The notes under the pieces: model-generated
Seen by the model: only the letters and a program-made list of their open reading frames with translations
What the model was told of the DNA's origin: nothing
Database searches by the model: none
Translations under genes and position numbers: made by a program
Source of the DNA: Dolichospermum sp. UHCC 0259
GTDB lineage: Bacteria; Cyanobacteriota; Cyanobacteriia; Cyanobacteriales; Nostocaceae
Length of the DNA stretch: 56,641 bases
Assembly (NCBI RefSeq): GCF_009711935.1
Contig: NZ_VIKX01000007.1
Span: 8,220 to 64,860 of the forward strand
Reading direction: 5' to 3'
Shown: positions 42,617-51,675 of the stretch, in pieces
Layout of the letters: each line of letters starts with the position of its first letter
Position numbering within the stretch: position 1 is the stretch's first letter

Positions 42617-43408
42617 ATGATCAAATCATACTTTGCTTCTACCAACCGCCATTCTAAAATTAAAAATACACCTGTAAATCCTCACCTCGACTCCGCTCGG
42701 CGACCATCGGTGCTTCCGAGTACATCGAGGGTTTCACCTTGGTTAATCCGTGTTGCTTATCTTCTAGGACGCTACATGGTTTTGCCATCTTTCTTTGGGC
42801 ATATTAAAGTAACTGGAAGAGAAAATATTCCTAAAAGTGGACCGGTAATTCTTGCACCTACCCATCGTTCCCGTTGGGATTCCTTGGTTTTGCCATACGC
42901 TACTGGTCGTTGTGTGACGGGTAGAGATATGCGATTTATGGTAACGAGTAATGAATGTCAAGGGTTGCAAGGTTGGTTTGTGCTGCGAATGGGTGGTTTT
43001 CCTGTGAATATTGACCGTCCAGCGATCGCAACTCTCCGGCATACAGTAGAGTTAATGCAGCAGGGGGAAATGTTAGTTATTTATCCCGAAGGTGGTATTC
43101 ATCGTGATGGTCAACTTCATCCCCTGAAGCCGGGAATCGCTCGTTTAGCTGTGAATGCTGAATCTAGTTATCCAGGATTAGATATTAAAGTTATCCCTGT
43201 CGGTATCCATTACAGTGAACCTTATCCTAATTGGGGTACTGATGTGAATATTCATATTGGTGAACCTATCAAAGCCGCAGATTATATGAATGGAAATTTA
43301 AAACTAGAAGCCAAAAGACTGACAGCAGATTTAACCCATAAATTAAAACAATTAAGCCATCAAGAAGTAGAAATTAGCGATCGCATCTTCATAGAAATTC
43401 ATAATTAG
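42617..43408 (+). CDS. 1-acyl-sn-glycerol-3-phosphate acyltransferase (PlsC family)
   Basis: The protein (about 263 aa from ATG 42617, MIKSYFASTNRH) is a PlsC-type lysophosphatidate acyltransferase for membrane lipid synthesis. Acyltransferase motifs are APTHRSRWDSL (H-x4-D, catalytic), FPVNIDRPAI, and VIYPEGGIHRDGQLHPLKPG. N-terminal residues (DSARRPSVLPSTSRVSP, about 23-40) are encoded by a palindromic dispersed repeat (42685-42730) inserted in frame before the catalytic domain. An upstream ATG at 42578 would lengthen it further but is less likely. Confidence 0.88.
   Translation: MIKSYFASTNRHSKIKNTPVNPHLDSARRPSVLPSTSRVSPWLIRVAYLLGRYMVLPSFFGHIKVTGRENIPKSGPVILAPTHRSRWDSLVLPYATGRCVTGRDMRFMVTSNECQGLQGWFVLRMGGFPVNIDRPAIATLRHTVELMQQGEMLVIYPEGGIHRDGQLHPLKPGIARLAVNAESSYPGLDIKVIPVGIHYSEPYPNWGTDVNIHIGEPIKAADYMNGNLKLEAKRLTADLTHKLKQLSHQEVEISDRIFIEIHN
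42685..42730 (+). repeat. palindromic dispersed repeat inside plsC-like gene
   Basis: CCTCGACTCCGCTCGGCGAC through TCCGAGTACATCGAGG has inverted CCTCGA/TCGAGG ends. It is a widespread Nostocales element and lies in frame within the coding region, adding about 16 residues. Confidence 0.75.
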
Positions 43409-43513
43409 TAGAAGTCAGGAGTTGTGGAAGAAAGAAAAAAATTCATTCTCTGTTCCCTGCTTCTGCTGTTCACTAATAATTTCGTAATATCATGAAAATT
43501 ACAGACAAAGCTG

Positions 43514-43571
43514 TATAATAAGATAGGTTAGATATTAAAATACTGAGTTTTCCTGTATACCAGGATTTTTC
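43514..43571 (+). promoter_or_regulatory. possible promoter and leader of the exoprotein gene
   Basis: TATAAT at 43514-43519 is 53 bases upstream of the coding start. The leader includes a small TCCTG-TATAC-CAGGA hairpin at about 43551-43565 right before the start. A related TCCTGTACAGGA palindrome sits in the leader of the small secreted protein gene (about 47575-47586). No clear -35 is visible. Confidence 0.35.
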
Positions 43572-46500
43572 ATGAAAACTATGGAAAATCAAATAAAACA
43601 TTTTGTTTATAGATTAGGATTAGCCACTTTATTCACAGGAATATTTACCACTACCAATCAAAAAGCATTTTCTCAACCCATACCAGATTCTACATTAGGA
43701 CAAGAAATTTCTACTATTAATAATAACGGCATTAAAGACATAATTGAAGGTGGTGCCACCAGAGGGAGTAATTTATTTCATAGCTTTACAGAATTTAATA
43801 TTGGTGTAGGAAAAAGTGTTTATTTTGCCAACCCTACAGGAATTGAAAATATATTAACTCGTGTAACTGGTGGTAATCCATCTAATATTTTAGGGACATT
43901 AGGAGTAAATGGAACAGCAAATTTATTTTTAATCAATCCCAAAGGGATATTTTTTGGTAATGGTGCGAGTTTAGATATTCGTGGTTCATTTACAGCCACA
44001 ACTGCGGATAGTATTAAATTAGGTGAAACCGGATTATTTAGTGCAAGCAATCCCCAAAATAGTAACTTACTTTCTGTCCAACCAGGGGCATTATTTACAA
44101 ATGCTTTGAAAAATCTGCAAGCAGAAATTAAAAATGAAGGAAATTTACAAGTTGATATTGGTAAGAATATAACTTTATTTAGTGTAAATATCACTAATAC
44201 AGGCAAATTAACAGCACCAGGGGGAACAGTTCAATTAACAGGTGCAGAAAATCTGAAAGTAAGAGGAAATTTAGAGACAGGTACATTATTACTTGATACT
44301 AAAAATCTGACCGTTGGTGAAGATGATAACGCCACAATTGATAAAACCACATTAGATGGTTTATCTGGAAATATAAATTTGAAATTTCAGGCAACAAATA
44401 ATATTAATATTAATCCTTTAAATAATAAAAACTTAAACCTAGCTAATGGTAGCGGTAAAATTATATTTACTGCTGATGCTGATAGTAACGGTAGCGGTAA
44501 TTTGACGATGAATCATGCCGACACTATTACAGCCAACAGTCGAAGTATTGAGATTAAAGGTGTTAATTTAACCCTTGGGCATATTGATACTAGTTCTGAA
44601 CTTGATGGCGGAAATATAACTTTAACTGCGGTTGGGGGTAATATCTCTACACAATCCCTAGACTCCCGCTCATCTTCAGATTTAGGAAACAGCGGAAATG
44701 GCGGGGCGATCTTCCTAAATACTACTAATGGTAATATCTCTACACAATCCCTAGACTCCCGCTCATCTTCATTTGGCACAAATGGAAATGGGGGAAATGG
44801 CGGGACAATCTCCCTAATTACTACTAATGGTAATATCTCCACACAAAAAATAAACTCCTACTCATATTCAGATTCAGGAAATGGGGGAAATGGCGGGGAG
44901 ATATCCCTAAATACTACTAATGGTAACATCTCCACACAATCCCTAGAATCCCGCTCATCTTCATTTGGCACAAAAGGGGGAAATGGCGGGACAATCTCCC
45001 TCAAAACTACTAATGGTAATATTTTCACACAAGAGCTAATAACTTACTCATCTTCAATTGGCAGCGGGGGAAATGGGGGATTAATATCCCTAAATACCAC
45101 TAATGGTAATATCTCTATACAAAGGCTAAGAACCTACTCATCTTCATCTGGAAATGGGGGAAATGGGGGAAATGGGGGAGCAATCTCCCTAAATATCAAT
45201 AATGGTAATATCTCTACACAAGATATAAACTCCTACTCATCTTCATTTGGCACAAATGGGGGAAATGGGGGAGCAATATCCCTAAATACTACTAATGGTA
45301 ATATCTCTACACGATCCCTAGACTCCCGCTCATCTTCATTTGGCACAAATGGGGGAAATGGGGGGGCGATTTCTCTAAATACTACTAATGGTATTATCTC
45401 TACACAAAATATAAACTCCTACTCATATTCATCTGAAAGCGGAGGTAAAGGGGGTGCGATCGCCCTAAATACCAATAGTGGTAATATCTCTACACAATCC
45501 CTAAACACCTCTTCATACTCATTTGGAAATGAGGGAAGCGCGGGTACAATCTCTCTAGATGCCACTAGGGGTAATATTTCTGCACAAAACCTTTATTCCT
45601 TTTCATATTCAGAAAAAGGGGGAAATGGGGAGGCAATGTCTCCGGTGGGCGGAGCAATTTCGGTAAATACAACTGGGGGTAATATTTCTGCACAAAACCT
45701 TTATTCCTTCTCATATTCACCTTTAGGAAACGCGGGAAATGGGGGAACAATTACTCTCAGTGCAATAGATGGAGAAATTACCTCCCAAATCTTGAATTCC
45801 TTTTCTGTTTCCAAAATCGGTAAGGATTCAGGTCAAGCTGGTAATGTTGCTTTAGCAGCTAAATATAACATTACAGATGCAAAAATTTTAACGCTGTCAT
45901 CTGCTTCTAAATCTGGAGATGTGCAAGTTAACGGTTTTGGTGATTTAGCTTTGATAAATACGAAGATGATCACCAGTAACCAGGTGACAATTGAAATTCC
46001 CAACAGTAGTAACAAAATTACCCTAGATGTGGGTGAAGTCGGTCAATCAGGAAATGTGAATGTTATCAGTGATGGTAATCTTACCTTCAAAAATAGTCGC
46101 ATCGAAAGTGATACCAAAGGCAGCAACCCAGCAGGAAACGTAACTATCAGCAGTCCTGGGACTGTAACCTTTAGCAATAGTAATATTCTTAGCGATACTA
46201 GCAACATAGGAAAAGCAGGTAATATTTCAATTACTGCTCACAATTTAACCCTAACAGATGGGTCAGCAATATCAGCTTCTACTTCGGGTAGTGGTACAGG
46301 CGGTAATATTAATGTTACCACTAATACTTTTACTGCTACTAATGGCGGACAACTTCTCAGCACCACATCAGGTATTTTAGAAACGTCTTATGCCCAAGCA
46401 GGAAATATCATGATGAAAGTAAATGATAATATTACTTTAGATGGTGAAAAAACCGGATTATTTGCTAATACAGAAAAAGATGCTAAAGGTGCTAGTGGTA

Positions 46501-47369
46501 GTCTTGATATTGAATCGCAAATTTTTATGATTAAAAATGGTGCAGCGATAGGAGTTAATAGTCAAGGTATTGGTAAAGGTGGAGATATTTCTATTCAAGT
46601 TGGTACTATGATTTTAGATAATAATGCTTTTATTAGTGCCGCAACGGCTAATAGTCAAGGAGGCGTAATTACCATGAATATTGATGATTTATTATGGTTG
46701 CGTCATGGTAGTAATATTACAGCTACCGCAGGAACAGCCGGCTTAGGAGGTAATGGTGGAGATATTAGAATTAATACACCGTTTATTATTGGTTTTGCTA
46801 GTGAAAATAGTAATATTACGGCTAATGCTTTTCAAGGGAATGGGGGCAATATCAATATTGCCACGAATACAATTTTTGGGTTAAAGTTTCAACCTCAAGA
46901 AACAAAATTTAGTGATATTACTGCATCTTCTCAATTTGGTTTAGCTGGAAATGTGGATATCAACACACCTGATGTAGATCCCACATCCGGTCTAGTGAAC
47001 TTACCAGTTAATTTAGTTGATGCAGAAAGTTTAAATCAAGATGTCTGTGCGATTAAAGATGATAGAATTGCTGGTGGTAGTTCTTTTATCATTACTGGTA
47101 AAGGTGGTTTACCTGCTGAAACTCATGAATTAATTAGTAATTCTCCCGCTTTTATAGAATGGGAAAATAGTTCAGATGTGATGAAACCAGTAAATTCATC
47201 TCCAGCCGAAATAACTCAAAAAACTACAAATCATCATCGAGTAATTCAGCAAGTACAAGGATGGGTAATATCCAATGATGGTAGAGTAATTTTGACAGTA
47301 AATCCAACACAGGTTACACTGCAAAGTTTAGGATTAAATCAATCTGGTTGTCATGTTTATAGAAAATAA
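43572..47369 (+). CDS. filamentous-hemagglutinin-type secreted protein (TpsA, two-partner secretion)
   Basis: The 1265-aa protein has a signal peptide (LGLATLFTGIFTTTNQKAFS), then an FHA N-terminal secretion (TPS) domain (about 40-180; INNNGIKDIIEGGATRGSNL, then NPTGIENILTRVTGG, FLINPKGIFFGNGASLDIRG). A long beta-helix follows. Residues about 355-748 contain 13 imperfect repeats of about 30 aa with consensus NGNISTQ...SSS...GGNGGxISLN. The C-terminus has the SSFIITGKGGLP motif of cyanobacterial S-layer-like exoproteins. It should be exported through a TpsB/Omp85-type porin, but none is encoded in this window. Likely a surface adhesin or aggregation factor. Confidence 0.9.
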   Translation: MKTMENQIKHFVYRLGLATLFTGIFTTTNQKAFSQPIPDSTLGQEISTINNNGIKDIIEGGATRGSNLFHSFTEFNIGVGKSVYFANPTGIENILTRVTGGNPSNILGTLGVNGTANLFLINPKGIFFGNGASLDIRGSFTATTADSIKLGETGLFSASNPQNSNLLSVQPGALFTNALKNLQAEIKNEGNLQVDIGKNITLFSVNITNTGKLTAPGGTVQLTGAENLKVRGNLETGTLLLDTKNLTVGEDDNATIDKTTLDGLSGNINLKFQATNNININPLNNKNLNLANGSGKIIFTADADSNGSGNLTMNHADTITANSRSIEIKGVNLTLGHIDTSSELDGGNITLTAVGGNISTQSLDSRSSSDLGNSGNGGAIFLNTTNGNISTQSLDSRSSSFGTNGNGGNGGTISLITTNGNISTQKINSYSYSDSGNGGNGGEISLNTTNGNISTQSLESRSSSFGTKGGNGGTISLKTTNGNIFTQELITYSSSIGSGGNGGLISLNTTNGNISIQRLRTYSSSSGNGGNGGNGGAISLNINNGNISTQDINSYSSSFGTNGGNGGAISLNTTNGNISTRSLDSRSSSFGTNGGNGGAISLNTTNGIISTQNINSYSYSSESGGKGGAIALNTNSGNISTQSLNTSSYSFGNEGSAGTISLDATRGNISAQNLYSFSYSEKGGNGEAMSPVGGAISVNTTGGNISAQNLYSFSYSPLGNAGNGGTITLSAIDGEITSQILNSFSVSKIGKDSGQAGNVALAAKYNITDAKILTLSSASKSGDVQVNGFGDLALINTKMITSNQVTIEIPNSSNKITLDVGEVGQSGNVNVISDGNLTFKNSRIESDTKGSNPAGNVTISSPGTVTFSNSNILSDTSNIGKAGNISITAHNLTLTDGSAISASTSGSGTGGNINVTTNTFTATNGGQLLSTTSGILETSYAQAGNIMMKVNDNITLDGEKTGLFANTEKDAKGASGSLDIESQIFMIKNGAAIGVNSQGIGKGGDISIQVGTMILDNNAFISAATANSQGGVITMNIDDLLWLRHGSNITATAGTAGLGGNGGDIRINTPFIIGFASENSNITANAFQGNGGNINIATNTIFGLKFQPQETKFSDITASSQFGLAGNVDINTPDVDPTSGLVNLPVNLVDAESLNQDVCAIKDDRIAGGSSFIITGKGGLPAETHELISNSPAFIEWENSSDVMKPVNSSPAEITQKTTNHHRVIQQVQGWVISNDGRVILTVNPTQVTLQSLGLNQSGCHVYRK
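44634..45815 (+). repeat. 13-copy intragenic repeat of the exoprotein
   Basis: Units of about 87-108 bp carry GGTAATATCTCTACACAA and TCATCTTCA; some neighbouring copies are identical over 40 bases (for example near 44636 and 44723, CCCTAGACTCCCGCTCATCT). The repeats are therefore young or homogenised by recombination and could vary in number between strains without loss of frame. Confidence 0.88.
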
Positions 47370-47667
47370 TTAGGGGCTGCTGAATAAAGCTAAAACTTAG
47401 ATATATCAAGAGTTTGAAGGTAAAAAAGGTGAATCAGGTGCAAGGAATAAGGGTTGAAATGGTTAATAAATATCTAAAATTTTTCCATATTTTCAGAATT
47501 TCCGAATTAATTTAGTTATAATAGCTGGTATAATTAAGACTTAGGCATTAGATATCTCCATAAATTAGATTTTCTCCTGTACAGGATAAGGATTTCAGAT
47601 TCTTTTACAGAGATGTCTATTGTCATAACAATTGTCAAAATATTACATTGAGTAGAGAGTGAAAAAC
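47370..47667. other. 298-base gap, possible IS end remnant
   Basis: The segment begins GGGGCTGCTGAATAAAGC right after the exoprotein stop, a form I associate with insertion-sequence ends in cyanobacteria, but no second end or transposase is visible. The rest is AT-rich and contains the TCCTGTACAGGA palindrome near 47575. The RBS GAGAG (47655-47659) precedes ATG 47668. Confidence 0.35.
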
Positions 47668-47925
47668 ATGAATTATAAGCGAAATAAAGCGGTTACAGGA
47701 ATTGCAGTTGCTCTAATTTCATTTTTCGGAATTTCTGCAATTGGTGTTAATTCTACTTCGGCGAGAGAGGAAAAGGTAATATGCGTGCAATATGTGTATT
47801 ATCCGGGGACTGGCATGAAAGGATTACAGATAACAGCAAAGGGTATGCTACCGTCTGAATGTGCTGCTCTGATATCAAAGAACGACCCAAATAAGGATAT
47901 GTATATCTGGGTAAATGAAGGATAG
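47668..47925 (+). CDS. small secreted protein of unknown function
   Basis: The 85-aa protein (ATG 47668; a GTG three codons upstream is in frame) has a signal peptide: basic start MNYKRNK, hydrophobic GIAVALISFFGISAIG, and cleavage after TSA. The mature part is about 55 residues with two Cys (ICVQYVYYPGTG, SECAALISK) that could form a disulfide. It follows the large exoprotein on the same strand; no homology recognised. Confidence 0.6.
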   Translation: MNYKRNKAVTGIAVALISFFGISAIGVNSTSAREEKVICVQYVYYPGTGMKGLQITAKGMLPSECAALISKNDPNKDMYIWVNEG

Positions 47926-47977
47926 ATGGTAATTAAAATTTAATCCTCTTTTTTTACTCGTGATTTATGAATTTTGT

Positions 47978-48070
47978 TATAGCGGTTCTCGATTTAGTGA
48001 GATAGAAGAACCCCAACCCCCGCAAGGGAGAGGGGACTATGATGCACATCTTTAAGTGCATACCGCTATA
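47978..48070 (+). repeat. MITE-like repeat with TATAGCGGT ends, copy 2
   Basis: A 93-bp element is bounded by perfect 9-bp inverted ends TATAGCGGT (47978-47986) and ACCGCTATA (48062-48070). Its core is GTGAGATAGAAGAACCCC ... GGGGACTATGATG, and it contains an inner GCACATCTTTAAGTGC hairpin. It matches the half-copy at 35303-35381. No coding capacity. The 252-base gap 47926-48177 has no other feature. Confidence 0.85.
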
Positions 48071-48177
48071 TAAATCAATACAGTTCAGTTAAGAAAATCA
48101 TCAGGAGTGGAAACCATTGAAATTTCTTTACCTGTCAGGTCTAAAAAACCCTTAGCTGAACCGGATTATTTTATCAA

Positions 48178-50286
48178 TTATTTTCCGTGTCCAATTACCA
48201 ATTCCCAGTTATTAAGTTTGCCCACATCTAGGGCAGCGTAGTCAATAACTTGTAATTGCCAGTTACCTTTTGCGGGTAAAGAAAGTAATTGTTTTAGGGC
48301 AGGATGCGATCGCAATGTGTAAGTATTTTGTAATTGATTACGACGACCTAATGTGCGACTTTGTAATAAAATTCGCTGATTATTAGGAGCAATTAAATAA
48401 ACTTCTAAATCTCCTAAAAAATCATGGGTAATATTCACTGTGACTTGGATATCCGTGACATTGACAGATTCATTAATAGCGATCGCACTTTTAATTCCCT
48501 GTCTATTATTATCAGGAATATTCACAACTTGAGAATTTCTGACCTGAATTTGTTTGTTCGTAATTTTGGCAACCACACCCATCTGCTGCGCTAGTCTCAC
48601 AGCCCTAGCAGCATTAACTTTGCCATAACCAAACCATTGACTATGACCATTACTATCATAAGTTCCCCCCCGCACACCCAACTGAAGATCAGGGTTATTA
48701 TCCACAATTTTATCAGCCGTATCTTGCAGAATCCGTTTAACTTGTTGAGCCGTTAAATTAGGATTAGCTGATAATACCAAAGCCGCTACTCCTGCCACAA
48801 TGGGAGTAGCACTAGAAGTACCGCCAAAGTTTTTAGTAAAATTGCCCGCATCATAACCAGCCGAACCTATTTGATCTGTTGTCAACACTCCCAATCCAAA
48901 AAGAGAAGAAACAATTGCCGGTTGTGTATAAACAAAACCAGTTTCTTGAAACCACATTCCTGGAGGAGCATTATTACTAGGAGCGCAAACAGAAACATTA
49001 CCTCCCCAGTTACTATAAGCAGCCTTTTTATTCAAGCTAGTAGATGCAGATACAGTAATCACATCAGGATGAACGGCAAAACCGCTTAACCAATTTGTCT
49101 TACCTTTGACAATATTTTTCGGCCAATTCTGTTCATTTATAGTCCCATTAATCGGACGATTAGCATTTCCAGCCGCGAAAACAATCACACATCCTTTTCC
49201 CTTGCGTCCATTGATAGCAGCCCTGTTAATAGCCGCTTTTTGCCGAATAGAAAGGGGAAAATAAACAGCAGAAGCTCCCCAACTACAGGAAATTACACTT
49301 GCGCCTTTTTCTACCGCCCAATCAAAAACATCCTCAATTGATTGATCATCTAAAAAACCAGTAGTGCGAATTGGCATCATTGCACATCCAGGCGCAACTC
49401 CCACAATTCCTGAACCATTTTCTTCAGCTACAGCTAATCCTGCACAAGCAGTTCCATGACTGGTTTCTTTTTCTCCTGGTAAGGGTAAAAAGTCATTTTC
49501 TTTTAAATCTCTGGGAGCAACAATTTTACCACTACCTTGAAAATCGGGATGTTTTAAATCAAAGGAATCATCTACTACAGCCACCACTATAGAACGCACA
49601 CCACGAGTCGTATCCCAAGCCTGTTCTACGGAAATATGCGAACCAGCTACCAATTGATTACTACTATTATGATTGAGATACCATTGCTGGGAATAAAGAG
49701 AATCTTTGGGTTTATAATGGGGTTCTTGTTGAATGATAATATTTGGTTCAGCCGCTAAAACTTCTGGCAATGTTTGTAAATAATTAGTAATTTTAATGGG
49801 ATTTTGTGTAGCTTGTTTACTAACAAGAAAAACAAAGGTATTTGGGATGCCAACTACTGGTTGATCTTGAACTAAATTCAATGTACTGGCAATAGTATTA
49901 ATTTTAGTATTATCTACCCAAGTAGCAAATTGAATTGTAATTTGGTCACTGAGATAAACAAAAGTCCCAGGATTATTTTCCAATGTATAAACATGACTCA
50001 CAAAATCTACATTTTCATCAGCACGGAGTTGAGACATGACTGCATCTAGCTGATTAGGAAAAACCGTATATAATTCTAGTTTTGCTTGAGGAATACTCCG
50101 CCGCCATACGCTACCAGGAATTTGTGTTAATTTTTCATGAGGGAAATTAGCATTGGGACGGATAGTAAAACGATATGGCGTTTTTTCCAGCATTAACTCT
50201 TCACCACCGCGTTGTAAAGTCAATGCCTGGCTGTTATTTGCTACATCTGATTCAGGAAAATCCGCAGGATTAATATTATCACTCAT
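48178..50286 (-). CDS. subtilisin-family serine protease with P domain (PrcA-like)
   Basis: The 702-aa S8 peptidase carries a complete triad: D239 in VVAVVDDSFDLKHPDF, H277 in TSHGTACAGLA, and S491 in GGTSSATPIVAG, with the oxyanion Asn at N374 (AAGNANRP). A C-terminal proprotein-convertase P domain (about 595-702) has VTVNITHDFLGDLEVYLIAP and WQLQVIDYAALDVGKLNNWE. An N-terminal extension of about 200 residues precedes the catalytic domain. No obvious signal peptide. The architecture resembles the calcium-dependent protease PrcA of Anabaena; the substrate is not known. Possibly involved in heterocyst or stress-related proteolysis, which is inference. Confidence 0.9.
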   Translation of the reverse strand: MSDNINPADFPESDVANNSQALTLQRGGEELMLEKTPYRFTIRPNANFPHEKLTQIPGSVWRRSIPQAKLELYTVFPNQLDAVMSQLRADENVDFVSHVYTLENNPGTFVYLSDQITIQFATWVDNTKINTIASTLNLVQDQPVVGIPNTFVFLVSKQATQNPIKITNYLQTLPEVLAAEPNIIIQQEPHYKPKDSLYSQQWYLNHNSSNQLVAGSHISVEQAWDTTRGVRSIVVAVVDDSFDLKHPDFQGSGKIVAPRDLKENDFLPLPGEKETSHGTACAGLAVAEENGSGIVGVAPGCAMMPIRTTGFLDDQSIEDVFDWAVEKGASVISCSWGASAVYFPLSIRQKAAINRAAINGRKGKGCVIVFAAGNANRPINGTINEQNWPKNIVKGKTNWLSGFAVHPDVITVSASTSLNKKAAYSNWGGNVSVCAPSNNAPPGMWFQETGFVYTQPAIVSSLFGLGVLTTDQIGSAGYDAGNFTKNFGGTSSATPIVAGVAALVLSANPNLTAQQVKRILQDTADKIVDNNPDLQLGVRGGTYDSNGHSQWFGYGKVNAARAVRLAQQMGVVAKITNKQIQVRNSQVVNIPDNNRQGIKSAIAINESVNVTDIQVTVNITHDFLGDLEVYLIAPNNQRILLQSRTLGRRNQLQNTYTLRSHPALKQLLSLPAKGNWQLQVIDYAALDVGKLNNWELVIGHGK

Positions 50287-50416
50287 AAGAATTGGGGATT
50301 GGTGGAATTAGCCAAATTGAAAAAACCTTGATTCGTAGGTTGGTTTGTGGAACGTTTATGTATCCCTGCGGGACACTGCGTGAACGCACAGCAATGGGAC
50401 AAAATCCAACGCATTT

Positions 50417-50446
50417 GTTGGGTTTCCTTGCGTCAACCCAACCTAC
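50417..50446. repeat. GTTGGGTTTCC element, third intact copy
   Basis: Identical to the cores at 37932 and 38079 (GTTGGGTTTCCTTGCGTCAA then CCCAACCTAC). It lies between the subtilase and HicB genes, 30 bases before the HicB stop. Confidence 0.85.
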
Positions 50447-50476
50447 AAAAAATGGCGAATGTATTGTGAATATATT

Positions 50477-50932
50477 CTATTTTGTGGTGATTTGTAATTC
50501 AATTCGTTGTCCGAGTACCGCTAGAGTCCGTTCCATTGTAGATAATTTTGTGGCGTGGTGGGGATCTAGGATACGTCTTACTTCCTTTTCATGGATATTG
50601 AGAGTAGACGCAAGCTGGACTTTGCTAATACCTTTTTCACGCATTGCTAGATATAGTGCGGCTTTTATTGCTGTCTGCGCTGGTACGGCTACTAAATATT
50701 CTTGATTTTTGGGTTGTGATGGTTGGGGGATTTCTAGCTTATCATCAATCCGAAGAGCGTTAGCTGCGCTCGCCGAAGGCATCGCTTCTTCTAAACAATC
50801 AGCAGCTTCATGAAGTGCTTCTTCCCAGGAATTACCTTGAGTAATTGCTTCTGGTAAATCCCGAAATGTCACCACAAATCCACCATCTTTTTCATCAGCA
50901 GTCAGCATGGCTGGATATACAAATTGAGTCAT
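50477..50932 (-). CDS. HicB-family antitoxin-like protein (orphan)
   Basis: The protein (about 151 aa from ATG 50932, MTQFVYPAML) has a HicB-type RNase-H-like N-terminal domain (LTADEKDGGFVVTFRDLPEA, then GNSWEEALHEAADCLEEAM). A C-terminal helix-turn-helix follows (GISKVQLASTLNIHEKEVRR). HicB partners HicA RNA toxins; no hicA is visible on either side, so it is an orphan or regulator. A stretch MPSASAANALRID (about 64-77) is encoded by a palindromic dispersed repeat (50753-50792) and splits the two domains. Confidence 0.82.
   Translation of the reverse strand: MTQFVYPAMLTADEKDGGFVVTFRDLPEAITQGNSWEEALHEAADCLEEAMPSASAANALRIDDKLEIPQPSQPKNQEYLVAVPAQTAIKAALYLAMREKGISKVQLASTLNIHEKEVRRILDPHHATKLSTMERTLAVLGQRIELQITTK
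50753..50792 (-). repeat. palindromic dispersed repeat inside hicB-like gene
   Basis: GAAGAGCGTTAGCTGCGCTC followed by GCCGAAGGCATCGCTTCTTC has partly inverted ends (GAAGAGCG/CGCTTCTTC). It belongs to the GCGATGCC/GGCGAGCGCAGC repeats common in Nostocales. Here it is in frame as a linker between domains. Confidence 0.8.
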
Positions 50933-51007
50933 AATAATCCCGGTGTTAAATTTCATGATCTTCAATTCCAAGCTGATTTAACATTGCTTTGATCGCACTT
51001 AACTTGA

Positions 51008-51523
51008 TTAGTATTTTTCTAATGCATATTCCTTCAATCTTTCCCACTCCAGTCGTCTAGCAGTCAAAAGTGAGATAGTTTTACCATTTCGGAACATTAC
51101 ATATTCATAACCGTTATCATTGGAGTTTACATCAGCAATAAGTTGATTTCTGACATCAAATCCCCATACTTTACCCGCTTCTTCCCAAAATATATTACAG
51201 GGATTTTTAAAGTTGGGGTTGTCTAGGTATGAATCCTTCCAATAACGAGAATCCCAACCCTCATTCATCGCTTGAATGATACAAGCATTAGAGTAAAAAG
51301 GTCGAGAGTTTTCTTTTAACCAGTACCAATACGCTATTGTCGCACGGATAGCATCTTCAAAACCTTCAATACGATTGAGAAGTGCTTCTTGAACATCCTC
51401 TTGATAGAAATCTACACCTATATGAGCCAAGGCATACTTATACTTGCTAAAAATATTGTCCCTAGCTTCCAGTTCTTCAGATTCACATAGATAAGCTTCA
51501 TTAAATGACTTTAAGCAAAGCAT
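51008..51523 (-). CDS. unknown 171-aa protein
   Basis: I do not recognise this protein. It is mostly helical, acidic and aromatic-rich, with blocks DNIFSKYKYALAHIGVDFYQ, FEDAIRATIAYWYWLKENS and GYEYVMFRNGKTISLL. No signal, membrane segment or nuclease motif is obvious. It is preceded by the divergent 88-aa gene (51676) and followed after 75 bases by the HicB-like gene on the same strand. Possibly part of a small accessory set with its neighbours; function not assignable. Confidence 0.6.
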   Translation of the reverse strand: MLCLKSFNEAYLCESEELEARDNIFSKYKYALAHIGVDFYQEDVQEALLNRIEGFEDAIRATIAYWYWLKENSRPFYSNACIIQAMNEGWDSRYWKDSYLDNPNFKNPCNIFWEEAGKVWGFDVRNQLIADVNSNDNGYEYVMFRNGKTISLLTARRLEWERLKEYALEKY

Positions 51524-51675
51524 TGAGAAAATTTATGATATAGATTAAATGATACTGTCAAGCATCCGTTTACAAATGGATTATACTAAAAAAGAATATG
51601 TATCAAAGAAAAACAATCATTTAATTTAAAGTGAGTAGTATATACTAAGTATAAGCCGTAATTATCAATAAAATT

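Noticed and set aside
44513-44842. Antisense frame with many Pro/Phe inside the exoprotein gene
   Set aside because: It is a shadow of the repeat codons; similar frames occur at 45565-45750 and 43820-44206.
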